Of a stretch of DNA of 13,073 bases, positions 6,491 through 13,008 are shown one piece after another; within the stretch, counting starts at the first letter, position 1, and each line of letters starts with the position of its first letter. The translations under genes and the position numbers were made by a program. The notes below the pieces were generated by a model. That model worked only from the letters and a program-made list of their open reading frames with translations. It did no database searches and had not been told where the DNA came from. Origin of the DNA: Nanobdellota archaeon (lineage in GTDB: Archaea; Nanobdellota; Nanobdellia; Woesearchaeales; GCA-2686295); the NCBI GenBank assembly GCA_018812505.1, contig JAHJDK010000207.1, positions 1 to 13,073 on the forward strand, written 5' to 3'.

Positions 6491-7222
6491 CTAATTAATT
6501 CTCATCTTTGGATATTCTTTTCTTATTGCTTCTTTCAGGTTTTCTATAAAACTAGAGGTTGGTCTGATAATATCTTGGTATCTCTTGTCTTTTACTGTTT
6601 CGTTTGTGAATGGTTGAAGTTGCCATGCAGCATTAATGTTTTTTATCTCTTCTGCTATCTCTAATAATTCTTCTTTCTTGTATATGAGTCCTGGCACTAT
6701 TGTTGTGTTGAAGATTATCTCTGTTTTTTCATCGTATGCTTTTAGTATTTCTAGTGTTTGTTTTATGTCTTTTATTATTTTTTTTGTTGATTTGAAGAAT
6801 GTTGCAGAGTTTGTTGCTTTGTTGAAGTCCTGTTTCAATGATGCTTTGAAGTCCATTATTATTATGTCTATTAACTCATTTTTTAGCAGTGCTTCTATTA
6901 CTTCTGGTTTTGAGCCGTTTGTGTCCAGAACCGTTTTTAGTTTTAGTTCCTTGGCTTTTTTGCATATTTCTATTAACGCTTGTTTTTGAAAGCATGGCTC
7001 TCCACCTGTTAGTAAAACTCCTTCGACTGTTTCTCTTTGGTTTTCAAGTTTATTGTATATTTCTCTTATCTCTGTTTGTTGTTCTGGCTTTGTTTCTAGC
7101 ATGTGTGGCTTGTTGCAGTATGGACATCTAAAGTCACAGCCAGAGAAGTAGATTTTTGTGTAAAGCTCGTTTGTGAATTCCACTGAACCTACAACTATGA
7201 GTTCTGCTATGAATGCTTGCAT
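6491..7222 (-). CDS. Radical SAM protein, anaerobic ribonucleotide reductase activase-like (NrdG-type)
   Basis: The 243-residue protein is a compact radical SAM enzyme. The [4Fe-4S]-binding motif CDFRCPYC places ligands at Cys29, Cys33 and Cys36, and LLTGGEP (70-76) is the SAM-binding GGE motif; further strands follow the partial TIM-barrel order (KTVLDTNG, DIIIMDFKA, TEIIFNTTIVPG, AAWQLQPF). The N-terminal layout and the CNKPHMLE segment fit the archaeal branch named anaerobic ribonucleoside-triphosphate reductase activating protein, which installs a glycyl radical on NrdD; relatives include pyruvate formate-lyase activases. No glycyl-radical partner lies in this window, so the partner is not shown. 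It has no Shine-Dalgarno but has a TATA-like element 25 nt upstream, implying a leaderless transcript, and it probably heads an operon with folC. Confidence 0.82.
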   Translation of the reverse strand: MQAFIAELIVVGSVEFTNELYTKIYFSGCDFRCPYCNKPHMLETKPEQQTEIREIYNKLENQRETVEGVLLTGGEPCFQKQALIEICKKAKELKLKTVLDTNGSKPEVIEALLKNELIDIIIMDFKASLKQDFNKATNSATFFKSTKKIIKDIKQTLEILKAYDEKTEIIFNTTIVPGLIYKKEELLEIAEEIKNINAAWQLQPFTNETVKDKRYQDIIRPTSSFIENLKEAIRKEYPKMRIN

Positions 7223-7241
7223 GCTTAGAAGTATTTCTCAG

Positions 7242-7253
7242 CTATTTATTAAT
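7242..7253 (-). promoter_or_regulatory. TATA box for radical SAM / folC operon
   Basis: On the minus strand ATTAATAAATAG is centred about 25 nt upstream of the ATG at 7222. With no Shine-Dalgarno between it and the start, this predicts a leaderless mRNA. Confidence 0.45.
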
Positions 7254-7382
7254 TTTAATATTTTATGAGTATATTTTTTCAATTCTGAATACTTTCAAGA
7301 AGATATTTGACTTGTTATGGGAACAAGCTAAAGAATGATTTGTATAGAATAATGTTGTAAGATTGTAATCTCAATTTCTGGT

Positions 7383-7463
7383 TTACTCTTCTTCTTCGTC
7401 TGAGTTAAAAAAAGAATTTAGTTCCTTGCTTGAAATCTTTGCTTTGTAGCTTATGGCAGACAT
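7383..7463 (-). CDS. Small 26-residue ORF with acidic tail
   Basis: An ATG at 7463 opens 26 codons beginning MSAISYKAKISSKEL and ending in NSDEEEE, flanked by a strong TATA-like element at 7503-7520 on the upstream side. The composition (a short basic/amphipathic head and an acidic tail) is protein-like and is not explained by poly-A or poly-T runs. No Shine-Dalgarno is seen before the ATG, and the family is unknown. It may be a small protein or chance. Confidence 0.25.
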   Translation of the reverse strand: MSAISYKAKISSKELNSFFNSDEEEE

Positions 7464-7645
7464 TTTTTTTTCTCGACTTAATGTTTATGTTAGGTTATTT
7501 CCTTTTTTAAATATATAGGGCTTTGAACATATAAACGTTAAACATTATCTTTTAAACCTTTTTTTCTAAAAACATATTTTGAAACCATAGTTTGTAACAA
7601 TCTGCATTTATAAATGCTCAGAGGGTTAATTGGTGTTAATTGTTG

Positions 7646-8419
7646 TTAGAGTTTCTCGACGAAGAACTTCACGCATTCTCTACTTGCATATGTGAGGCTT
7701 GTTGTATTTGATAATTTTTCATCAGCGCCTTCTATTGGTATTGTTTGGGCATGTTTTGCAAGTTTTTTGATGGCTTCTGATTCTGCTACTTCTTCCTCAT
7801 TATTAGTTCCATAAATTAATAGTAGTGGCGCTTTGATTTTCTTTATTGCTTTTTTCAGTCTTTTGTTGTGTTTAAAGTTTTCTTCTAAGAATTCTTTGCT
7901 TATTTTATGTTCATTCTCTTGATGGTCTGTGTGTGTGAAGTATCCTTTTTCTTGTGCTTCCAAGTGCCATGGATGATCTGTGAATCCTTCTCCTAGTTCA
8001 AACTTTGGTGAGATTGTAGCTATTGCTTTTAGTCTTTTATTTTCATGTGCTGTTAGCAAAAGGATGGTTCCTCCGAATGAGTGACCTACTGCTCCTATTC
8101 TTTTCTTATTAACTCTTTCATTATCTAATAATTCTTTCATCACTTCTTTTAAGTCATGCTCTTCTGATTTTATGTGAAATGTTGCAATATCTTCTTTTAG
8201 ATTCATCGTAAAGTTAAATCTTACTGTTAGAAATCCTGCTTCTGTTAATTTCTTACTTATCTCATGATAGATTGAATCACTGTCTACAGGAAATATTGGG
8301 TTTGCAGTTAGTCCATGACAGATTATTATTGTTGAGAATGGTGGTTTTCCTTCAGGTATTTCTAAGAATGCTCTTATGTTGTGAAAGTATCCTTCGTCAA
8401 TGTTTATTTCTTCTATCAA
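7646..8419 (-). CDS. Alpha/beta-hydrolase fold protein with incomplete catalytic triad
   Basis: The 257-residue sequence follows the dienelactone hydrolase/acylaminopeptidase-like alpha/beta-hydrolase plan: strand STIIICHGLTAN (29-40) with the HG oxyanion motif, FLTVRFNF (63-70), the nucleophile elbow VGHSFGG with Ser114 (111-117), LKAIATISP, and the late strand PLLLIYGTNNEEEV (198-211). The acid position (usually GxxD) reads GTNNEE, and the catalytic-histidine position (usually GADH) reads GADEKL (231-236), with no histidine after residue 223. Ester hydrolysis by the classical triad is therefore doubtful, and it may be a binding protein or use another residue. The start is TTG at 8419, supported by GAGGT (8426-8430) 6 nt upstream. 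The upstream gene ends only 9 nt away and its TGA overlaps that ribosome site, so the two are translationally coupled. Confidence 0.8.
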   Translation of the reverse strand: MIEEINIDEGYFHNIRAFLEIPEGKPPFSTIIICHGLTANPIFPVDSDSIYHEISKKLTEAGFLTVRFNFTMNLKEDIATFHIKSEEHDLKEVMKELLDNERVNKKRIGAVGHSFGGTILLLTAHENKRLKAIATISPKFELGEGFTDHPWHLEAQEKGYFTHTDHQENEHKISKEFLEENFKHNKRLKKAIKKIKAPLLLIYGTNNEEEVAESEAIKKLAKHAQTIPIEGADEKLSNTTSLTYASRECVKFFVEKL

Positions 8420-8425
8420 TGTTTT

Positions 8426-8430
8426 ACCTC
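8426..8430 (-). promoter_or_regulatory. Shine-Dalgarno deciding the TTG start of the hydrolase
   Basis: GAGGT on the minus strand overlaps the TGA (8429-8431) of the preceding gene and lies 6 nt before the TTG codon at 8419. This supports the unusual TTG start and predicts stop/restart coupling. Confidence 0.6.
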
Positions 8431-8920
8431 AAGATTTTTTTAATCCTAGAATTGATTGTCTTGACTCACGAAGTACTTCTCCGTTTTTAGCGTCGATTCT
8501 AATATTTATTATGTTAAATGCTTGTGTAATAAGTGTTAGGTTGTATAATTCTGTTTCAAGGTTTTGCAGAATGCATATTATTTTATTAACTATTTCTGCA
8601 GAGTATTTTTTTTTAACTAATTCTTCTGCTTTATTAATGGCTGTTTCAAGTGTCAGCTTCACTTTTTTTAAATCCAATTCTTTCACATGATGTCCTGGCT
8701 TCTTGAAAATTTCTTCTTCAGGGCTTTTGGTAATTGTTTCTCCTGTTATGAACACTACAACTTTATCTCTTTTTTTACCATAATATCCTACTTGCCATTC
8801 TTGTTGTATCTTATCTATGATTGTGAATGCATGTGCTAGGTAGAACTCAGGGTTTTCCTCTTTGAAGTCTTTGAATGCTTTTGATGATTCAATCTTTTCA
8901 ATAGCTTTTTTTAATAACAT
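8429..8920 (-). CDS. Conserved-looking hypothetical protein, PepSY-like C-terminus
   Basis: This 163-residue cytosolic protein has no signal peptide or membrane segment. The first ~40 residues are helical (IEKIESSKAFKDFKEENPEF), followed by a strand-rich block with QQEWQVGYYGKKRDKVVVFI (39-58). A central lysine/glutamate-rich helix follows (about 85-105), and the C-terminal segment NIINIRIDAKNGEVLRE resembles the strand-turn of PepSY-like and similar small alpha/beta folds ('V.ID..tGev'). I do not recognise a specific family; the fold remark is weak. It is the first gene of a two-gene unit with the alpha/beta-hydrolase protein, and a TATA box 27 nt upstream with no Shine-Dalgarno implies a leaderless start at the ATG of 8920. 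The shared operon suggests a joint role with the hydrolase, which is not identifiable from sequence. Confidence 0.7.
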   Translation of the reverse strand: MLLKKAIEKIESSKAFKDFKEENPEFYLAHAFTIIDKIQQEWQVGYYGKKRDKVVVFITGETITKSPEEEIFKKPGHHVKELDLKKVKLTLETAINKAEELVKKKYSAEIVNKIICILQNLETELYNLTLITQAFNIINIRIDAKNGEVLRESRQSILGLKKS

Positions 8921-8940
8921 GAAATTTCTTGTGTTGTTAA

Positions 8941-8951
8941 TAGTATATAAT
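8941..8951 (-). promoter_or_regulatory. TATA box for the 163-residue gene / hydrolase operon
   Basis: ATTATATACTA on the minus strand is centred about 27 nt upstream of the ATG at 8920. It fits an archaeal TATA box with a leaderless transcript. Confidence 0.5.
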
Positions 8952-8967
8952 GGTTTTGGTAGAAGTT

Positions 8968-8985
8968 AATAAAAAAATAAAAAAA
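8968..8985 (-). terminator. U-rich terminator after the membrane protein gene
   Basis: Directly after the stop of the four-helix membrane protein, the minus strand reads as two T7 runs separated by an A and followed by ATT. This is a typical archaeal U-rich termination tract, lying just upstream of the next gene's TATA box. Confidence 0.5.
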
Positions 8986-9351
8986 TTATGTGAAGACTGG
9001 TCGGCCATCCACTTTTTTCTTCTTAATGTAATCCCATACAGCCCATCCTACTATTGCAATAATAATTGCTGTAATCCAATGTTGACCAATAAGATTTGCA
9101 AGAATACTTAATCCAAAAGCAATGTAAACCCATAAAATTGAATCTTTCTTTAAAGTAAAGAATTTTGAGATAAAAACAAGGTCTACAACTAATATTACTA
9201 TTGTTAAAATAATGGTCAAGTAATACATTGCAGTAGTCATTACAACTTTAACTAATGGATTTATTAAAGCATTTATTAGACTAAACGCTGCACTTATAAT
9301 TCCTAAACCGACTAAAATACTGTATATCCAAACAACTCCAGGTCTTTTCAT
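8986..9351 (-). CDS. Small integral membrane protein, four predicted TM helices
   Basis: The chosen start at 9351 gives 121 residues beginning MKRPGVVWIYSILVGLG. A TTG five codons further upstream overlaps the strong ribosome site GGAGGT (9359-9364), which lies 7 nt before this ATG, so the ATG is the real start. Hydrophobic segments at about residues 6-28, 38-60 (YLTIILTIVILVVDLVFI), 72-88 (SILWVYIAFGLSILANL) and 90-106 (HWITAIIIAIVGWAVW) predict four transmembrane helices. A basic tail, DYIKKKKVDGRP, probably faces the cytoplasm. The N-terminal RPGVVWIYSIL motif is seen in many small uncharacterised prokaryotic membrane proteins. No catalytic or transport motif is visible. It appears to be a single-gene unit with its own ribosome site and a U-rich terminator. 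Confidence 0.72.
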   Translation of the reverse strand: MKRPGVVWIYSILVGLGIISAAFSLINALINPLVKVVMTTAMYYLTIILTIVILVVDLVFISKFFTLKKDSILWVYIAFGLSILANLIGQHWITAIIIAIVGWAVWDYIKKKKVDGRPVFT

Positions 9352-9358
9352 TTTAGAT

Positions 9359-9364
9359 ACCTCC
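9359..9364 (-). promoter_or_regulatory. Shine-Dalgarno GGAGGT fixing the membrane-protein start
   Basis: A full GGAGGT lies 7 nt before the ATG at 9351 and would be inside the coding region if the upstream TTG were used. It therefore decides in favour of the shorter protein. Confidence 0.65.
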
Positions 9365-9412
9365 AAATATAGTTATTAATTATTTAAGAAATAGCATATA
9401 AATGTTTTGGTG

Positions 9413-10039
9413 TTACTTGTATATTTTGTAGAAATCTTTTTTGAACTGTTCAAAGTTTTGGTAAAATATTGTTTTTATGCCTATCTTCTTTGCGTCTGTT
9501 AGATTGCTTTCCTGATCATCGATGTATATGACTTCTTCTGGTTTTACTTTGAATCTTTTTAGTAGAAATTCGCAGGTTTCTTTGCTGGCTTTTGGAATGC
9601 CTAGTTCCCAAGTGTTTATCACATTTTTAAAATGTTTTTTAAAATCCAATATGTGATTCACTTCAAATAATTGGCTTCTTGTGTTTTTACTTAAGAGCAA
9701 AGTGTTTGTTTCTTTTCCTATTTCATCTGCAAGTTTTATGACTTTTGCGTTTTTCTTCATTAAGCTATAATGTATTTTCTTAACCTCTTTGTAATCTATT
9801 GGCAGATTTGTTTCTTTGACTGATTGAATCCACGCTTGTTTCTGTGTTATCTTGCGGTTTGCTGCGAGATTCAGATATTTAGTGTAAAATATTTTGTAAA
9901 GATAATCTTTGTCTTTATCATATTTTTTTGCAAGAAACTTCATAGTGTTAGGATATCCTTCATTCAAGGTTACGCCGTAGGCATCGAAGATTACTAGTTT
10001 GATTTTTTTAGACATAGTGTTTATTTTTAATATAGTCAT
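9413..10039 (-). CDS. HAD-superfamily hydrolase
   Basis: The 208-residue protein is a haloacid-dehalogenase-type phosphatase-like enzyme. Motif I is LVIFDAYGV with the nucleophile Asp19; the usual second Asp is replaced by Tyr21, as in haloacid dehalogenases and some phosphatases. Motif II is NTLLLSKN (Ser117), motif III the lysine of GIPKASKE (Lys150), and motif IV VIYIDDQESNL with Asp174/Asp175. Residues about 25-95 form a helical cap of type C1. Sequence alone does not reveal the substrate. A TATA box about 30 nt upstream of the ATG at 10039 favours this start with little leader; a second ATG eight codons on (10015) is possible and would remove a non-family-like extension. It is divergent from the Cys-rich surface protein gene. 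Confidence 0.82.
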   Translation of the reverse strand: MTILKINTMSKKIKLVIFDAYGVTLNEGYPNTMKFLAKKYDKDKDYLYKIFYTKYLNLAANRKITQKQAWIQSVKETNLPIDYKEVKKIHYSLMKKNAKVIKLADEIGKETNTLLLSKNTRSQLFEVNHILDFKKHFKNVINTWELGIPKASKETCEFLLKRFKVKPEEVIYIDDQESNLTDAKKIGIKTIFYQNFEQFKKDFYKIYK

Positions 10040-10138
10040 ATTTAATGTTTTTTGTTTTAGAAAGTTTTATATAGTATTATATCCAGAATTATTCTCATAA
10101 GATTATAGTTTTAAACAATTTTCGAGGTGTTTTTTAAA
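10040..10138. promoter_or_regulatory. Divergent promoter region between HAD gene and surface-protein gene
   Basis: On the minus strand CTATATAAAAC (10064-10074) is a good TATA box about 30 nt before the HAD start. For the rightward gene, AGATTATAG (10099-10107) is a candidate TATA, followed by the ribosome site GAGGTG (10124-10129) 9 nt before the ATG at 10139. An in-frame GTG at 10127 overlaps that ribosome site and is therefore not the start. Confidence 0.5.
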
Positions 10139-11671
10139 ATGGTTAATAATGATCATCCACACTATGTGGGAGTATTAGTTTTCTTATGTGTTGTTATCAT
10201 CGTCGGCTTCGGCTGGTTACTGTTCTCAACCAAAACCACTGATCTACCGCCAGAACCACCAATTATAGGTGAAGGAATAACAAACACCAACCTTGGAGGA
10301 TTAGCATTCTACCCAGGAGACGAAATACCATCAGAATACGCGCCCCCATGGGACATCTTCAACTATAAAAAAATGATATTCACAATCACACCAGACGAAT
10401 TCATAATTAACATGGATGATTTAGACGAAGAAAACACTATCAGCATAGAAGCAAACCACCCAGAAGGATTAATCTACAAATACGGATACCTATACTACCT
10501 AGCAGAAGAAGAATGGGGCTCATTCGAATTCGAAGAAACAACCATTGAAGGAAGCAACTGGATCAAAAACTATGGCTCAATAATAGAAAAAGCACGAAAC
10601 GAAGACCTACTAGAACTAGGAGCAGGAGAATACTACCTAGTAGCCTATAGCTGCAAAAAACACGACGGCGAATGGAAATGCGGCTGCAAAAACGAAAAAG
10701 AATGCGGCTACTGGATGATACAAAGCTTCAACATACAAGTAGAAGAATCAGAACTACCGCCAGAACCAAGCTTCTGCGGAAACGGAAGATGCGAAACAGG
10801 AGAAACAACTGCTAACTGCCCAGAAGACTGCGACGAAGAAATATCCAACACAACATGCACAGACAGTGACGGAGGAATACAATACTATACCTACGGAGAA
10901 TGTACACAATGCAACACAAATGATTATTCTGGAGCATGCTTAGGCACGAGTGACAATTGTGTAGAAAATAGTGTTCAAGAACTTCGAGAATGCTACTGTC
11001 AAGACAACCATATAAAAACAACAACATACGAATGCCCAAACGGCTGCGAAGATGGTGCTTGTATAAAAGAACCATTAAAAGATTGTGAAACTTTACAGGA
11101 AGATTCTTCGGCAAATCAATATTTTGTGATGTGCGCAAATGAAGGGTATGATGATGTTTGTTTCAATAAATTCACAGGAGTATATCAGGGTTGTGTAAAA
11201 GATTCTTTCAATGATTGTACTATCAATAACGCGAATGCAGAACAGAATATCTTATGTGATGTAGAAAAACCAATCTGTTATGATTCTGATGGAGGTTTGA
11301 ATTATTATGTGGGAGGAACAACCTTAACCTATAACAATTCATTTAGTGATGTTTGCGCTGGAAATACTGAACTGAAAGAAGGTTATTGTCAAGATGGAAA
11401 ACTAGAAATAGAGTATTATAAGTGTCCAGTAGGATGTAATGGAAGAACCTGTATGGGCACACCAAACTGCAAAGAAACAGATGAAGGAAAAGATTTTTAT
11501 AACAAAGGATATCTATCTGCTAACTGTAATAACTTAGGTGAATGTGGAACTTATGATGATTTTTGTTTCACAGACAACACCACACTGAGAGAATTCTATT
11601 GTGATGGAGAAATCAAAAGAGAAACAGTCATTGAATGCCCATACGGCTGCGATGACGGAGCATGTTTATAG
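10139..11671 (+). CDS. Membrane-anchored Cys-rich surface protein with repeated DGG/CP-GC modules
   Basis: The product (510 residues from the ATG) has a short cytosolic head (MVNNDHPHY) and one hydrophobic helix at about 8-29 that acts as signal anchor. A proline-rich stalk follows (DLPPEPPIIGEG), then an acidic extracellular domain (about 50-205) with no recognised family. Next comes the motif CGNGRCETGETTANCPEDC (213-231), common in archaeal cell-surface proteins, and then three related Cys-rich modules at about 240-308, 380-438 and 444-509. Each has a DSDGG/TDEG opening with Tyr-Tyr or Phe-Tyr, a central D-x-C, a YC block and a final CP-GC-(D/N)G-xC. The module pairs its cysteines internally, presumably as disulfides. 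Role is likely in the cell envelope or host contact; this is inferred. Codon choice shifts from C-ending to T-ending codons inside the gene near 11050, which is odd for a single gene. Confidence 0.8.
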   Translation: MVNNDHPHYVGVLVFLCVVIIVGFGWLLFSTKTTDLPPEPPIIGEGITNTNLGGLAFYPGDEIPSEYAPPWDIFNYKKMIFTITPDEFIINMDDLDEENTISIEANHPEGLIYKYGYLYYLAEEEWGSFEFEETTIEGSNWIKNYGSIIEKARNEDLLELGAGEYYLVAYSCKKHDGEWKCGCKNEKECGYWMIQSFNIQVEESELPPEPSFCGNGRCETGETTANCPEDCDEEISNTTCTDSDGGIQYYTYGECTQCNTNDYSGACLGTSDNCVENSVQELRECYCQDNHIKTTTYECPNGCEDGACIKEPLKDCETLQEDSSANQYFVMCANEGYDDVCFNKFTGVYQGCVKDSFNDCTINNANAEQNILCDVEKPICYDSDGGLNYYVGGTTLTYNNSFSDVCAGNTELKEGYCQDGKLEIEYYKCPVGCNGRTCMGTPNCKETDEGKDFYNKGYLSANCNNLGECGTYDDFCFTDNTTLREFYCDGEIKRETVIECPYGCDDGACL

Positions 11672-11688
11672 GTGGTTTTGTACCATAA

Positions 11689-12003
11689 TATTGTACTTTT
11701 GAATCCACTTTTGAGTGTGCGGATTTAATGTTGGCTAATAATACTGTTATTGTTAGGAACAATCTAAATCCTATGGTGGGTTCTATTATTTTATATGTTA
11801 ATGATACTGCATATCCATCTCCACCAAGACCTCCGTCAGTGCTTTCATTTTTAGAGCCTGGAAGACAAGGAATTATTTGGAGAGAAGTAGAATATTTAGG
11901 TTCTGTTGCTTCTAGAATAGAGAAGAACATGTCGATTAGTTATGTCTTTAATGGTAGCTCTTATACAGTAAGAGGAGGTTTTAGAGGAGGAATTATAAGT
12001 TAA
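11689..12003 (+). pseudogene. C-terminal fragment of a pilin/surface beta-sandwich protein
   Basis: From about 11689 the frame reads ESTFECADLMLANNTVIVRN and continues with LNPMVGSIILYVND and a glycine-rich end. The alternation CADL...TVIVRNN..N.....ILYVND, together with a late FLEPGRQGIIW, resembles the C-terminal beta domain of archaeal class III pilin/flagellin-like surface proteins. The N-terminal signal and hydrophobic helix are missing: TAA at 11686-11688 closes the frame, and the first ATG (11728) lies within the conserved-looking part without a ribosome site. It is in a different frame from the preceding surface-protein gene. Either a deletion or recombination next to that gene removed the 5' part, or it is expressed as a 91-residue protein from 11728. 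It ends 9 nt from the convergent Fic gene. Confidence 0.45.
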
Positions 12004-12012
12004 TAATTTTGT

Positions 12013-13008
12013 TTATTTTATTCTTCTGTTAGTATTTTTTAGGTTTGTTAGTATTATTTCTCCTATGAGGTTTTTTAGTGCTTTGTCGTCTCTTTTCTTT
12101 GACTTTTTTGTTAAGTCTAGGTATTGGTCGGAGTATCCTATTGGAATGTCTAGCATTGGTATTTTCGCTTTTCTTAGTATGTGTAGCATTAATAGCCTTG
12201 ATGTTCTGCTGTTTCCGTCTATGAATGGGTGTATTCTTTGGAATTCGTTGTGAAAATATGATGCAAATCCTATTATTTTATTCACGTCTCTTTTTTCTTT
12301 TTCAAATTCTTCGTATTTTTCAAGTAAATTATTTAGTTTTTGTTCGATGTTTATCCAGTTGCTTGTTTTGAAATCTGGATTGTTTTTTATTATCACATTT
12401 TGTTTTCTTATAATTCCTGCTTCTGTTATATGGTTCATTGTTAGTTCATGATATTTCATTATTAGTTCATAATTTAATTTTATTTTTCTTTTCGTGTTTT
12501 GTATCATTAAATCAACTGTTTTTTTGTAGTTGTTTATTTCCTGGATGCTTTGTAGGTTTTTTGTTTTTGGAATTATATTTTTTAGAATTAGTTTTTGTGT
12601 TTCAGGTAGTGTTATTGGATTTCCTTCTAAGCTTAGGCTTGTATGTATGAAGTTTATTTCGTCTTTCTTTTCTAGTTGTTGAACTTCTTGAGGGTTTATT
12701 CTTAGATTTTTTCTGTATTTTTTCATTTCTTTGTTTATTTCTTTTGTGAAATTGTATTCTTTTGGTTTGTAGAATTTTGTTTTTTTGTTGAAGAATTTTA
12801 ATAAATCTATTATGAAGTGATGTTTTAGTAATTTACATCTGAGTGGTTTTTGCGAGATTATTAGTAGTAAACCATATTTTGCTAGTGCATCTGTGTATAA
12901 TTTATATGTTTGTGGGTGGATTCTTATGTTTTTATTTGTGAAGTCGCGTTCAAGAATTCGGTGGAGCAGTGGACGGGAAGGACTCTCACTAACCGGGCCC
13001 TGGACCAC
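12013..13008 (-). CDS. Fic-domain protein (putative AMPylase), 5' end chimeric or truncated
   Basis: Fic enzymes transfer AMP or related groups to target proteins. The core motif here is HPFIDGNSRTSR (260-271): His260, Asp264, Asn266 and Arg268 are kept, but the usual GNGR is GNSR. The inhibitory-helix signature (S/T)xxxEGN appears as SLSLEGN (124-130) in the N-terminal position, as in class II Fic proteins, implying autoinhibition by Glu128. Residues about 30-75 (TYKLYTDALAKYGLLLIIS...) may be a small helical or winged-helix domain. The open frame starts with ATG at 13008, but its first ~20-28 codons lie in GC-rich DNA of different origin, so the true start is not visible and the gene should be considered 5'-truncated near 12935-12960. 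It converges on the pilin fragment. Fic assignment is firm, target unknown. Confidence 0.82.
   Translation of the reverse strand: MVQGPVSESPSRPLLHRILERDFTNKNIRIHPQTYKLYTDALAKYGLLLIISQKPLRCKLLKHHFIIDLLKFFNKKTKFYKPKEYNFTKEINKEMKKYRKNLRINPQEVQQLEKKDEINFIHTSLSLEGNPITLPETQKLILKNIIPKTKNLQSIQEINNYKKTVDLMIQNTKRKIKLNYELIMKYHELTMNHITEAGIIRKQNVIIKNNPDFKTSNWINIEQKLNNLLEKYEEFEKEKRDVNKIIGFASYFHNEFQRIHPFIDGNSRTSRLLMLHILRKAKIPMLDIPIGYSDQYLDLTKKSKKRDDKALKNLIGEIILTNLKNTNRRIK

Larger units (their letters stand above)
7223..7645. other. 423-nt AT-rich intergenic region with scattered dyads
   Basis: No convincing long gene is present. Visible elements are a hairpin CTTGTT-ATGGG-AACAAG (7311-7327), AGATT-GT-AATCT (7360-7371), a long-range inverted repeat TAATGTTTA (7479-7487) / TAAACATTA (7539-7547), a strong TATA-like TTTTTTAAATATATAGGG (7503-7520), and a perfect 14-nt palindrome GCATTTATAAATGC (7604-7617) near the end of the hydrolase gene. 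A 26-residue minus-strand ORF is listed separately. No sRNA box motifs or tRNA folds were recognised. Confidence 0.5.

Noticed and set aside
7604..7617. GCATTTATAAATGC palindrome as intrinsic terminator of the hydrolase gene
   Set aside because: AT-rich stem with a TATA core and no following U-tract in the right place; kept only as a noted dyad.
7223..7645. C/D-box sRNA or tRNA in the long gap
   Set aside because: No properly spaced C and D box pairs and no cloverleaf could be found by eye.
8272..8690. Plus-strand hydrophobic ORFs across the hydrolase and 163-residue genes
   Set aside because: Leu/Phe/Ser-rich antisense shadows of AT-rich minus-strand genes without start signals.
9352..9366. 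Upstream TTG start of the membrane protein
   Set aside because: The TTG overlaps GGAGGT, which is correctly spaced for the ATG at 9351.
10127..10138. GTG start at 10127 for the surface protein
   Set aside because: It overlaps the Shine-Dalgarno GAGGTG that serves the ATG at 10139.
10812..11138. Minus-strand ORF within the Cys-rich surface gene
   Set aside because: Antisense to Cys-rich modules with recognisable motifs; composition reflects the complementary codons.
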